DNA of 64,000 nt from Prevotella sp. (lineage in GTDB: Bacteria > Bacteroidota > Bacteroidia > Bacteroidales > Bacteroidaceae): the NCBI GenBank assembly GCA_016286995.1, contig JAEEVA010000002.1, positions 1 through 64,000 of the forward strand, read 5' to 3'. Position 1 is the stretch's first letter. Every line of letters begins with the position of its first letter. Under the pieces are notes generated by a model that was not told the origin of the DNA, searched no databases, and saw nothing but the letters and a program-made list of their open reading frames with translations. Below, in pieces: positions 7,439 through 15,487 of the stretch. Position numbers and translations under genes: made by a program.

Positions 7439-7984
7439 ATGAAAAAAGTATTGATAGTAGCAGTCATCCTGCTCGTGGGTGTGCTGATGGCCAAAACGGT
7501 ACCCGACAAGAAGGCTCACAAGGATGCCATGATGAAAGCCGTCGAGGAATACGTGGACGAAGAAGCCGAAAAGAAAGGTATGGGCGACAATGTGCTGACG
7601 ACTCTGGGCAAGGGCATTGTCAACAAAACCATTGAAGTAGCACTGAACTCCAAGCTTGAGGTAGACAATTTCTACCTGTTCAATATGACTCACGTACAAC
7701 TGGGCGAGGACAGACAGACGCTGTCGCTGGGCATCTTCGACCATGTGTTCACCTTCGACAAGGAGATGTTGCGCGACGCCTTGGAGTCGGCAGCACTCGA
7801 GAAAAGGTCGGCCAAGCAGGAGCGCAAGGCTGCCAAGCTGGCTGCTAAAGAGGCCAAGAAACTGGAGAAGAAGCTGAGGAAGGAACAACGCAAGCGCGAG
7901 AAGGCTGCCCGCAAGGAGGCCAAACGCCGTGCCAAGGAACAGCGCCGCAAGGAGAAAGAAGCCCGCAAGAAGGACAAGGACTAA
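7439..7984 (+). CDS. DUF4359-like protein with long basic coiled tail
   Basis: The 181-residue protein has one N-terminal hydrophobic segment (VLIVAVILLVGVLMA, residues 4-18; a membrane anchor or uncleaved signal). A small folded part follows (residues 25-115, with DNFYLFNMTHVQLGEDRQTLSLGIFDHVFTF), resembling DUF4359. The last about 65 residues are almost only Lys, Arg, Ala and Glu in helix-forming repeats (KLEKKLRKEQRKREKAARKE). Function is unknown. The tail is strongly basic and could bind nucleic acid or anionic polymers; that is inference. It lies right after the tRNA terminator and 35 bp before the exonuclease III gene. Confidence 0.7.
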   Translation: MKKVLIVAVILLVGVLMAKTVPDKKAHKDAMMKAVEEYVDEEAEKKGMGDNVLTTLGKGIVNKTIEVALNSKLEVDNFYLFNMTHVQLGEDRQTLSLGIFDHVFTFDKEMLRDALESAALEKRSAKQERKAAKLAAKEAKKLEKKLRKEQRKREKAARKEAKRRAKEQRRKEKEARKKDKD

Positions 7985-8019
7985 TCCTATATATATAATA
8001 AGGTACGCGAGGAACGACG

Positions 8020-8781
8020 ATGATGAAACTGATTAGTTGGAACGTCAACGGACTGAGAGCCTGTCAGGGAAAGGGCTTCAGCGAGGTGTTCAAACAGCTG
8101 GACGCCGACTTCTTCTGCCTGCAGGAGACAAAGATGCAGGAGGGACAGCTAGACCTGCAGTTTGAAGGCTATCGGTCGTATTGGAACTATGCCGAGAAGA
8201 AAGGTTACTCAGGTACGGCGATATTCACCCGACACGAACCGCTGAAGGTGACTTACGGCATTGGCATCGAGCAGCACGACCACGAAGGCCGCGTCATCAC
8301 GCTGGAGATGGCAGACTTCTATCTGGTAACTTGCTATACGCCGAACTCGCAGGACGGACTGAAGCGACTGGAGTACCGCATGTCGTGGGAGGATGACTTC
8401 CGTAACTACCTGAAAATGCTCGACCAGCAGAAGCCCGTCATCCTTTGTGGTGACCTGAACGTGGCCCACGAAGAGATAGACCTGAAGAATCCGAAGACAA
8501 ACCGCATGAACGCCGGCTTCACCGACGAGGAACGCGGAAAATTCACCGACCTGCTCAGCAACGGCTTCATCGACACTTTCCGCACGCTGTATCCCGAACA
8601 GGTGACCTATTCGTGGTGGTCGTACCGATTCCAGGCCCGCCAGAAGAATGCGGGGTGGCGCATCGACTACTTCGTGACCAGCGAACGCCTGCGTCCCCAG
8701 ATTGCCGACGCCAAAATCCATACGGACATCATGGGTAGCGACCACTGCCCGGTGGAATTGACATTAAAGATAGAACATTGA
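8020..8781 (+). CDS. xth: Exodeoxyribonuclease III
   Basis: A 253-residue member of the Xth/ExoA AP-endonuclease family. Motifs: [12 protein letters not shown] (residues 3-14), LQETKMQ with the metal-binding Glu, [22 protein letters not shown] (catalytic Asp and Asn), [23 protein letters not shown] and the terminal GSDHCPVEL (Asp-His pair). Known role: cleavage 5' to abasic sites and 3'-5' exonuclease in base excision repair, Mg2+ dependent, cytoplasmic. Two ATGs in a row are present at 8020 and 8023; either could be used. Confidence 0.95.
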   Translation: MMKLISWNVNGLRACQGKGFSEVFKQLDADFFCLQETKMQEGQLDLQFEGYRSYWNYAEKKGYSGTAIFTRHEPLKVTYGIGIEQHDHEGRVITLEMADFYLVTCYTPNSQDGLKRLEYRMSWEDDFRNYLKMLDQQKPVILCGDLNVAHEEIDLKNPKTNRMNAGFTDEERGKFTDLLSNGFIDTFRTLYPEQVTYSWWSYRFQARQKNAGWRIDYFVTSERLRPQIADAKIHTDIMGSDHCPVELTLKIEH

Positions 8782-8820
8782 TATATTACCTTTATTATTA
8801 ACATTTTAAACAAAAAAGCT

Positions 8821-9393
8821 ATGAAGAAAGTAATTTTAGTAGTAATGGCCGTAGCTGCCATCAGTTTCAGTTCGTGTGGTAACAAGACTCAGCAGGCAGA
8901 AGAGACTGTTGACTCTGTAGCAATCATCGACTCATTGGCTAGCGAGGCTGCCGAGGCCAGCATCAGCGCCCTGTCGGAGCAGATTGAGGCCCAGGATGCC
9001 AACAAGCTTCAGGAAGTATTGGTTAGCGTCAAGGAGAAAGTGGCAGAATTCATCAAGAGCAATCCCCAGGTCGCCCAGGAGTATGTGATTAAGGTGCAGA
9101 ACTTCCTGAAGGAGAATGCCGACAAGGTGAAGGCAATCGTTGGTGACAATGCTGCCGTAGCTGCTGCCGTGAGCGCCATTACCGACATTGAGCCCGCAAA
9201 CGTGGTAAACGGTCTGCTGGAGCAGGTTGGTGACGCTGCCGAGAATGCTAAGGATGCGGCCGTCGATGCTGCTGAAGATGCTAAGGAAGCTGCTGAGAAT
9301 GCCAAGGATGCTGCTGTCGACGCTGCCAAGGATAAGGCTAACGAGGCTATCGACAACGCAGCCAATAAGACGAAGGAAGCTATCGGACTGTAA
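8821..9393 (+). CDS. Alanine-rich lipoprotein with LEA-like helical repeats
   Basis: The 190-residue protein has a lipoprotein signal (MKKVILVVMAVAAISFSSCGN) and no recognised enzyme domain. Residues 135-188 are built from repeated AENAKDAAVDAAEDAKEAA-type stretches in an about 11-residue pattern, ending ANEAIDNAANKTKEAIGL. This resembles group-3 LEA and apolipoprotein-like amphipathic helices. Known: such repeats are natively disordered and fold on drying or on membranes. A stress-protective or envelope-spacing role is inference. It follows the exonuclease gene by 39 bp. The repeats may be unstable in copy number. Confidence 0.75.
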   Translation: MKKVILVVMAVAAISFSSCGNKTQQAEETVDSVAIIDSLASEAAEASISALSEQIEAQDANKLQEVLVSVKEKVAEFIKSNPQVAQEYVIKVQNFLKENADKVKAIVGDNAAVAAAVSAITDIEPANVVNGLLEQVGDAAENAKDAAVDAAEDAKEAAENAKDAAVDAAKDKANEAIDNAANKTKEAIGL

Positions 9394-9454
9394 AGTCTGG
9401 AATGACAGGTCGAGAAGGCTTTTTTAGCCTGACTGCTAAACCTGTATCAACACC

Positions 9455-9510
9455 AAATTCCTGAGACAATCGCTAATCTTTTTAAAAAAGTTTGGCTGTC
9501 TCAGGAATTT
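9455..9510. promoter_or_regulatory. 14-bp inverted repeat over the ptb promoter
   Basis: AAATTCCTGAGACA (9455-9468) and TGTCTCAGGAATTT (9497-9510) are perfect inverted copies 28 bp apart. The right arm fills the spacer between the -33 and -7 elements of the ptb promoter, so a bound dimer or the looped form would block it. Confidence 0.6.
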
Positions 9511-9523
9511 ATTATATCTTTGC
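9491..9523 (+). promoter_or_regulatory. Promoter of ptb-buk
   Basis: TTTGG at 9491-9495, 19 bp, then TATCTTTGC at 9515-9523. The start codon follows at 9540, so the leader is short. Confidence 0.75.
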
Positions 9524-9539
9524 ATGAAAAACCAGAACG

Positions 9540-10379
9540 ATGAAAGCAATACAGACATTCCAGGAGTTGAAGGAACGCGTACTGGCGCGCTCACAGTCAT
9601 ACCGTATTGCGGCCGTAAAGCCTGAGGACGAGGCCACGCGCGAAGCATTACGACGCATTCAAGAAGAAGGATTGGCAGAGGTTATCACCGTTGACGGCGA
9701 TACACCCGAAGCAGCAGCCCAAGAGGCCGTGGCATTAGTAAGAAACGGCAAGGCCGACGTACTGATGAAGGGGCTGATAGGCACAGACCAGTTGCTGCGT
9801 GCCGTACTGAACAAAGAAACGGGCCTGCTCCCTTCAGGTCATGTACTCACTCACATGGCAGTAGCCGAACTCCCCAACTACCCGAAGTTGCTCTACTTCA
9901 CCGATGCTGCCGTCATTCCCTACCCTACCCATGAACAACGGATAGAACAGGTGCACTATGCCGTGCAGATTGCTCACCAACTGGGCATCGAGGAACCCAA
10001 AATTGCACTCATCCATTGTGCCGAACACGGTGGCAAACAATTCCCGTTTGTCGATGGCTATGCTGACATCAAGCAGCAGGCTGCAGCAGGAGACTTCGGC
10101 GCATGTCTTGTCGATGGTCCAATGGACGTCCGTACGGCCTGCGATGCCGAAGCGCTGCGTACCAAGCACATGACATCGCCGCTCAATGGTGAGGCCGACG
10201 TGCTGGTACTGCCAGATATCGAGGCAGGGAACGTTTTCTACAAAACGCTGTCATTCTTTGCCTCAGCCCGTACTGCAGGCATGCTTTGCGGTACGATAGC
10301 ACCTGTCGTAGTGCCCTCTCGAGGCGACGATGCAGAGGCCAAGTTCAACAGCGTTGTCTTTGCACTCGCCAGTCTATAA
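9540..10379 (+). CDS. ptb: Phosphate butyryltransferase
   Basis: The 279-residue protein fits the phosphate acetyl/butyryltransferase family in the short Ptb form. It has NGKADVLMKGLIGTDQLLRAVLN (residues 62-85), SGHVLTHMAV, FTDAAVIPYPT and VLVLPDIEAGNVFYKTL. Known reaction: butyryl-CoA (or branched-chain acyl-CoA) plus phosphate to acyl phosphate and CoA. Butyrate kinase follows 15 bp later, so together they make acid and ATP. The true acyl chain, butyrate or isobutyrate/isovalerate, cannot be told from sequence. Confidence 0.9.
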   Translation: MKAIQTFQELKERVLARSQSYRIAAVKPEDEATREALRRIQEEGLAEVITVDGDTPEAAAQEAVALVRNGKADVLMKGLIGTDQLLRAVLNKETGLLPSGHVLTHMAVAELPNYPKLLYFTDAAVIPYPTHEQRIEQVHYAVQIAHQLGIEEPKIALIHCAEHGGKQFPFVDGYADIKQQAAAGDFGACLVDGPMDVRTACDAEALRTKHMTSPLNGEADVLVLPDIEAGNVFYKTLSFFASARTAGMLCGTIAPVVVPSRGDDAEAKFNSVVFALASL

Positions 10380-10394
10380 CGGGAACTTTGAACT

Positions 10395-11495
10395 ATGAAA
10401 ATCCTTGTCGTCAATCCAGGCTCTACAAGCACCAAGATGGCCGTCTTCGAAGACGAGAAGCCTGTCTTGCTTCGTAATATATCACACTCTGCCGAGGAAC
10501 TGGCACCTTTCGGTAACATCATCGAACAGCAGGACTTCCGAAGGAAGTTGGTACTCGGCGAGTTAGAGGCTGCCGGTATACCTCTGGAGTTCGATGCCGT
10601 CATCGGACGCGGCGGACTGGTGAAGCCCATCAGCGGTGGTGTGTATGAAATCAACCAGCCCATGCTCGACGACACCCTGCACGGCTGTGTCATGCATAGC
10701 CATGCCTGTAATCTGGGCTGCCTCATTGCCCACGAGATAGCTTCCATCATCAATACCCAGCACCCATCACGCAACGCCAAGCACCCGAAATGCCGTTCCT
10801 TCATTGCCGATCCTGGTGTTGTTGATGAGCTGTCACCATTAGCACGCATCAGTGGTTCACCCTTGATGCCACGTATTGCCATCTGGCATGCCTTGAACCA
10901 GCGTGCCATCGCTCGTCGCTATGCCCGTGGAATAGGTAAGGAATACGAGGATTTGAACCTGATAATCTGTCACTTAGGCGGCGGCATAAGTGTGGCAGCC
11001 CACGAAAAAGGCAAAGCCATCGACACGAATAATGCGCTGGACGGCGAAGGGCCATTCTCGCCTGAGCGTGCTGGCAGCCTGCCATCCGTCGACCTCATCC
11101 GTCTGTGCTTCAGCGGCAAATACAACGAGCAACAGTTGTTGAAGCGTATTGCCGGAAAAGCAGGTCTGAACGCTCATTTGGGAACGAACAACATGCGGGA
11201 GATTCTGGAGCGCATCAAGCAGGGCGACAAACATGCTGAACTGATTGTCGACGCCATGATTTACCATATTGCCAAGAACATTGCTGCCGAGGGGGCCGTA
11301 CTCTGCGGCAAAGTCGACGCCATCCTCATCACAGGTGGTATGGCACATAGCGACTATCTGATTGAGAAGTTGCGCCAACGCATAGGTTTTCTGGCCCCAG
11401 TCTACGTCTTCCCTGGTGAGGACGAGATGGAAGCGCTGGCACTTAATGCCCTTGACGTACTGAGGGGCAAACGAGAAGCCAAGGTATATGATTGA
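10395..11495 (+). CDS. buk: Butyrate kinase
   Basis: A 366-residue acetokinase-family protein. It begins KILVVNPGSTSTKMAVFEDE (phosphate-binding motif of the ASKHA fold), then FDAVIGRGGLVKPISGGVYEIN, and later the second signature LNLIICHLGGGISVAAHEKGK and the adenosine loop DAILITGGMAHSD. The length matches Buk (about 355) better than acetate kinase (about 400). Known reaction: butyryl phosphate plus ADP to butyrate and ATP. It is in one operon with ptb. Confidence 0.93.
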   Translation: MKILVVNPGSTSTKMAVFEDEKPVLLRNISHSAEELAPFGNIIEQQDFRRKLVLGELEAAGIPLEFDAVIGRGGLVKPISGGVYEINQPMLDDTLHGCVMHSHACNLGCLIAHEIASIINTQHPSRNAKHPKCRSFIADPGVVDELSPLARISGSPLMPRIAIWHALNQRAIARRYARGIGKEYEDLNLIICHLGGGISVAAHEKGKAIDTNNALDGEGPFSPERAGSLPSVDLIRLCFSGKYNEQQLLKRIAGKAGLNAHLGTNNMREILERIKQGDKHAELIVDAMIYHIAKNIAAEGAVLCGKVDAILITGGMAHSDYLIEKLRQRIGFLAPVYVFPGEDEMEALALNALDVLRGKREAKVYD

Positions 11496-11510
11496 TGTTA
11501 TAGATGTAGG

Positions 11511-11543
11511 AAGAACGGAAGCCTTTACAGTGCTTCCGTTCTT
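11511..11543. terminator. Hairpin between buk and the epimerase gene
   Basis: AAGAACGGAAGC (11511-11522) pairs with GCTTCCGTTCTT (11532-11543), a perfect 12-bp stem with a 9-nt loop between convergent genes. The stem includes the last codons of the minus-strand epimerase gene. It is probably a bidirectional terminator, although the T-runs are short. Confidence 0.6.
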
Positions 11544-12847
11544 TCTATGATTTCCAGGCACATGCGACTGTTATGGTAAGGACACTTCCAGAAGCCGGCC
11601 TTGTCGTCGACGGTATTGAGTGTACCGTCGGCATGACGGCTCCAATGCCATTCACCATGCTCATAGTCGATAATGTTCTGCTTGATATAGTCCCAACAGC
11701 ATAGCGCCCTTTGCAGAGCATCCTTGTCACCAAAGTGCTGCCACAGATTAAACCATCCGACCACGTTCTCAGCCTGTACCCACCAATGCAAGTCGTCATC
11801 GACATGACCCGTGTCGAGATTGGCTTCATGTATCATAGAACCGTCAGCACGAAGTCCCTTTTCAGAAGCTTTGGCCACTTCACGCACGATAGGTTCTACC
11901 TTTGCCAGCACTTTTTGGTCGCCCAGCACCAATGCTGCCTCATGCATCAGCCATGAACACTCGATATCGTGACCATAGCTTTCCAAGTGTCCTGCCCCAC
12001 GCGTCCAGTCCATATCGAAAAAGAGGTCAAGGTGGTGGGTTTCTGGATTCAGGATGCGGTCAGTAAAGATGTCGATGATGTTACGGAGCGATGCTTCCAC
12101 GCTCATGAAGGTTTCCATCGGCACACTAATACCAACAGGTAACACCGAACCGATAGCCGGTACATAGTCACACGATTCCTGTGCACGGAATTCCTTCAAA
12201 CAGCGAAAGAGGTTTGCGTATGGCTCAATAATGTGCAGGTGGGTATTCTGCGACTTGGGATAGTTGGCATCATATTCCGAGAGACGCATGTCGGCTATGG
12301 GTTGCCAATCACGTGTACAGGCCTCGATATAGCCGTTGTGCTCATGGTCAAGTGCATGTTCCTCAATGCAGTCATACAGCTGAAGGGCATAGTCAAGGGC
12401 CTCATGGTCACCTGTAGCCCGTGCATATTCCGACAGACCGTAGATAGCAAAACCGATGGCATAGAACTGCTTCTTGGTATCCAACGGGTTTCCCTTGTAG
12501 TCGAGACTCCAATAAACGCCTCCATACTCATGGTCGATGAAGTGGTCGATGAAGTATTCCTTGGCACGGGTGGCTGCAGCTAAATAATCTTCTAGAGGTT
12601 CTAGATTATCTAGATTCTCTAGAGTTTCTAGACTGGAAAGCACTCGGTAGGCCGCAGAGAACGACCAGAGGATGCGTGCGTTCAGAATGGCACCTTTCTC
12701 TGCCTCGGGGTGCAACACCTCATTAGCATCAACACGGCCGTAGAAGCCTCCGTTCTCACGGTCCTGCATCTTATCCAGCCAAAAGCGCAGGATGTTGTTT
12801 ACCACAACATCCTGCATTTCTTTTCTCAGTGTTTCTACTGAAAACAT
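11525..12847 (-). CDS. Cellobiose 2-epimerase (mannobiose epimerase)
   Basis: The 440-residue protein is an (alpha/alpha)6-barrel of the N-acylglucosamine 2-epimerase superfamily. Conserved stretches are WLDKMQDRENGGFYGRVD (residues 24-41), EKGAILNARILWSFSAAYR, GHDIECSWLMHEAA, LHWWVQAENVVGWFN and KCPYHNSRMCLE, with the His residues used in catalysis in this group. Known role in Bacteroides mannan use: converts beta-1,4-mannobiose to mannosyl-glucose, the substrate of the GH130 enzyme encoded at 14282-15445. A five-unit 9-bp TCTAGAnnn repeat inside the gene adds LETLENLDNLEPLED near residues 75-90, a place where homologues need no such insert. It is the last gene of the mannan operon. Confidence 0.9.
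   Translation of the reverse strand: MFSVETLRKEMQDVVVNNILRFWLDKMQDRENGGFYGRVDANEVLHPEAEKGAILNARILWSFSAAYRVLSSLETLENLDNLEPLEDYLAAATRAKEYFIDHFIDHEYGGVYWSLDYKGNPLDTKKQFYAIGFAIYGLSEYARATGDHEALDYALQLYDCIEEHALDHEHNGYIEACTRDWQPIADMRLSEYDANYPKSQNTHLHIIEPYANLFRCLKEFRAQESCDYVPAIGSVLPVGISVPMETFMSVEASLRNIIDIFTDRILNPETHHLDLFFDMDWTRGAGHLESYGHDIECSWLMHEAALVLGDQKVLAKVEPIVREVAKASEKGLRADGSMIHEANLDTGHVDDDLHWWVQAENVVGWFNLWQHFGDKDALQRALCCWDYIKQNIIDYEHGEWHWSRHADGTLNTVDDKAGFWKCPYHNSRMCLEIIERTEAL
12591..12632. repeat. 9-bp TCTAGAnnn repeat inside the epimerase gene
   Basis: Five units start at 12591, 12600, 12609, 12618 and 12627. They keep the reading frame and give a Leu-Glu-x tripeptide repeat. The same 9-bp unit builds the tail of rlmL at 59573-59698. 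Confidence 0.85.
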
Positions 12848-12853
12848 CTTTAT

Positions 12854-12874
12854 CCTTAATCGTTAATCCTCAAT
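12854..12874. repeat. 7-bp tandem repeats between transporter and epimerase genes
   Basis: CCTTAAT, CGTTAAT, CCTCAAT: three heptads in the 15-bp gap, running into the last codons of the transporter gene. Confidence 0.5.
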
Positions 12875-14260
12875 GGAACGTATCTCCTTCAGTTGAGCAT
12901 TAATACTCTTGATACGCTCGGTAGTCAGCGGATAGAACCACACCACACACATGGAAACTAAAGCTACACAAGCAGGAATGAAGCTCATGAGCCAGCGCAG
13001 GCACATCAGGGCATCATCTGGCTGTACCACACCTGCAGCCAGCTGGGTAGCATCGGTAATATAGCCGAAGCTGTCGAGCAGCCACAGAACAGCAGCACCA
13101 CCGATGGCACCGCCAAACTTCTGGGCCATTGACGACGACGAGAAGATAAGTCCCGTCGAAGCGGTATTGAACTCCAGTTCAGCATAGTCGCTGACGTCGG
13201 CATACATCGACCATACCAACGGTGACATGATTCCCGTCAGAATGCTGATGAGTATCTGGAATATCAGCATAGTCCAATAACCGGTAGATGTACAGGGAAT
13301 AAAATAGAACAGGATGCTCAGCACTACCAGCGAGGCGTTAACCATGATGAAGGTCGATTTCTTGCCCAACTTATTAGAAATAGGTACGCACGAGGCCACA
13401 CCCACCATGTTCGACACTTCACCGACTCCCAGGAACAGGCCAGCATAGAAGGCAAACATCAGTCCGAAGAACACCAGACTAACATTAGCACCAATGATGT
13501 CCTGGAAGAAGTAAGCCACCGTAGCACCACGCACAGTATTGAACAGGTTGAAGCACAGGGCGGCACCGATAAGCAGCCACCAAGGCTTGTTGGAGAGAAG
13601 TGCCTTGAAGTCGCTACCCACGCTGACGGTAGAAATGGTTTTCAGATGTTCACGCGTCATGCTGAAACAAATCAGGAACATGACGAAACAGGCAGCAGCA
13701 ATAACGACCATAGCCCAGAACCATCCCTCAGGAGTGTTGTAGCCGCCCATCATATTGGTAAGCGGTTCCCAGAGGAACAACGAGATGAATGAACCGCCAT
13801 AGGCGAAGAACATACGGAACGAGGAGAACACGGTCTTCTCATTGGTATCGTCAGTCATCACACCCAGCATAGCACCATAAGGCACGTTGATTCCTGTGTA
13901 GACGGTCATCATGAGGATGTATGTGACATACGCCCAAATGAGTTTTCCACCGTAATTCAGATCGGGCGTGGTAAACAGCAGAATACCCGCTATGGAGAAG
14001 AACGGTGCCACCCACAAGAGGTATGGACGATACTTTCCCCATTTGGTATTCGTACGATCGGCTATGATACCCATCATGGGGTCTGACACAGCGTCCCAGA
14101 TACGTGTTACCAATACCAACACGCCGGCATCGACAAGCGACAATCCGAAGATGTTGCTGTAGAAGAACGGTAGATAATAACTGAATATCTTCCAGAACAT
14201 GCTGGATGACATATCGCCAAATCCATAGGCGATTTTTTCTTTTAAGGTTGACTTCGTCAT
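12863..14260 (-). CDS. GPH-type sugar:cation symporter (mannobiose transporter)
   Basis: The 465-residue protein has about 12 membrane segments. The N-terminus KEKIAYGFGDMSSSMFWKIFSYYLPFFYSNIFGLS and the loop DAVSDPMMGIIADRTNTKWGKYRPYLLW are the glycoside-pentoside-hexuronide (GPH, MelB-like) signature. Known: GPH carriers import di- and short oligosaccharides with Na+ or H+ across the inner membrane. Between a GH130 phosphorylase and an epimerase gene, the likely cargo is mannobiose or small manno-oligosaccharides, as for Bacteroides ManB. That is inference from context. It lies 21 bp after the GH130 gene. Confidence 0.9.
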   Translation of the reverse strand: MTKSTLKEKIAYGFGDMSSSMFWKIFSYYLPFFYSNIFGLSLVDAGVLVLVTRIWDAVSDPMMGIIADRTNTKWGKYRPYLLWVAPFFSIAGILLFTTPDLNYGGKLIWAYVTYILMMTVYTGINVPYGAMLGVMTDDTNEKTVFSSFRMFFAYGGSFISLFLWEPLTNMMGGYNTPEGWFWAMVVIAAACFVMFLICFSMTREHLKTISTVSVGSDFKALLSNKPWWLLIGAALCFNLFNTVRGATVAYFFQDIIGANVSLVFFGLMFAFYAGLFLGVGEVSNMVGVASCVPISNKLGKKSTFIMVNASLVVLSILFYFIPCTSTGYWTMLIFQILISILTGIMSPLVWSMYADVSDYAELEFNTASTGLIFSSSSMAQKFGGAIGGAAVLWLLDSFGYITDATQLAAGVVQPDDALMCLRWLMSFIPACVALVSMCVVWFYPLTTERIKSINAQLKEIRSIED

Positions 14261-14281
14261 ATTAATAGTTATGAATAATGA

Positions 14282-15445
14282 TTATAAGTTTCGATTCTTT
14301 GCTATCAGTTTCTTAATGGTTTCAACGCTGGCAGCGGTATAGAGTCCATCCTCGGGCGTATTCATACAATAGTCTACCAGCTTGTCGACAGTTGAAGTGG
14401 CTACATGCATACGAGTATCAGCCGAAGCATAGTAGATAAACACCTTGCCGTCATGATCAACTATCCAGCCATTAGCGAAGGCTACGTTCATCACGTCTCC
14501 CAGATACTCGTCGCCCTGTGGTACGAGGAAGAAACCTCCTGGCTGGGCAATGACCTTCGTGGGGTCATCGAGTGCCGTCATATACATATACAACACATAG
14601 CGCAAGCCATCAGCTGTGGCACGCACGCCATGAGCCAAATGCAGCCAGCCCTTCGGTGTCTTGATGGGGTGTGGTCCCTCACCGTTCTTCACCTCGGTAA
14701 TGGTATGATAGTGACGGGCATTGATAATCTTCTCTTCCTTGATCTCGGCATGCGTAATGTCATCCACCAAAGCCCAGCCGATGCCACCACCACTGCCTGT
14801 ATCGATGAAGCCATCCTGTGGACGCGTATAGAAGGCATACTTGCCATCAACGAATTCAGGATGCAGCACCACGTTGCGCTGTTGGCTCTTCGTCTTCAGA
14901 TCGGGCAGTCGTTCCCACATTTTCAAATCTTTGGTACGGGCAATACCTGCCGTAGCGGTTGCTGCACTAAGATTGCCAGGCAGACTGTCATCGTGACGCT
15001 CAGCACAGAACACACCGTAAATCCAGCCATCTTCATGCTGAGTTATACGCATGTCATAGATATTGGTAGCTGGCACAACATCGTCGGGCATAGTAATCGG
15101 TTCTTCCCAGAAGCGGAAGTTGTCAACACCATTGGGCGATTCGGCCACAGCAAAGAACGACTTACGGTCGGCACCTTCTACGCGTACCACTAAACAGTAT
15201 TTGCCCTGCCATTTGATGGCTCCTGAGTTGAGCGTCGCATTCATCATAATGCGCTGCATCAGATAGGGATTATCTTTCTCGCAAAAGTCATAGCGCCACT
15301 CCAAAGGCGTATGCTCTGCCGTCAGAATGGGATTCTTCCATTTCTCATAGATGCCATTCCCCCACTCCAGGGGTTCGTTCTTTTTAGTCAGCAACTCCTC
15401 GTGGTGTTTCCGCAGAGCTACCACCTTCTGTTCAAATTCAGTCAT
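14282..15445 (-). CDS. GH130 4-O-beta-D-mannosyl-D-glucose phosphorylase
   Basis: A 387-residue GH130 subfamily 1 enzyme. Landmarks: WGNGIYEKWKNPILTAEHTP (residues 28-47), DNPYLMQRIMMNATLNSGAI, and NIYDMRITQHEDGWIYGVFC, in which Asp131 matches the proton donor known from the Bacteroides fragilis enzyme. KTPKGWLHLAHGVR and FANGWIVDHDGKVFIYYASADTRMHVA follow. Known reaction: mannosyl-glucose plus phosphate to alpha-mannose-1-phosphate and glucose, in the cytoplasm. There is no signal peptide, which fits. Its substrate is the product of the neighbouring epimerase. Confidence 0.95.
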   Translation of the reverse strand: MTEFEQKVVALRKHHEELLTKKNEPLEWGNGIYEKWKNPILTAEHTPLEWRYDFCEKDNPYLMQRIMMNATLNSGAIKWQGKYCLVVRVEGADRKSFFAVAESPNGVDNFRFWEEPITMPDDVVPATNIYDMRITQHEDGWIYGVFCAERHDDSLPGNLSAATATAGIARTKDLKMWERLPDLKTKSQQRNVVLHPEFVDGKYAFYTRPQDGFIDTGSGGGIGWALVDDITHAEIKEEKIINARHYHTITEVKNGEGPHPIKTPKGWLHLAHGVRATADGLRYVLYMYMTALDDPTKVIAQPGGFFLVPQGDEYLGDVMNVAFANGWIVDHDGKVFIYYASADTRMHVATSTVDKLVDYCMNTPEDGLYTAASVETIKKLIAKNRNL

Positions 15446-15487
15446 CTTATTACTTTCGATTTGACGATTTAAGTTTTATTGTATGTT

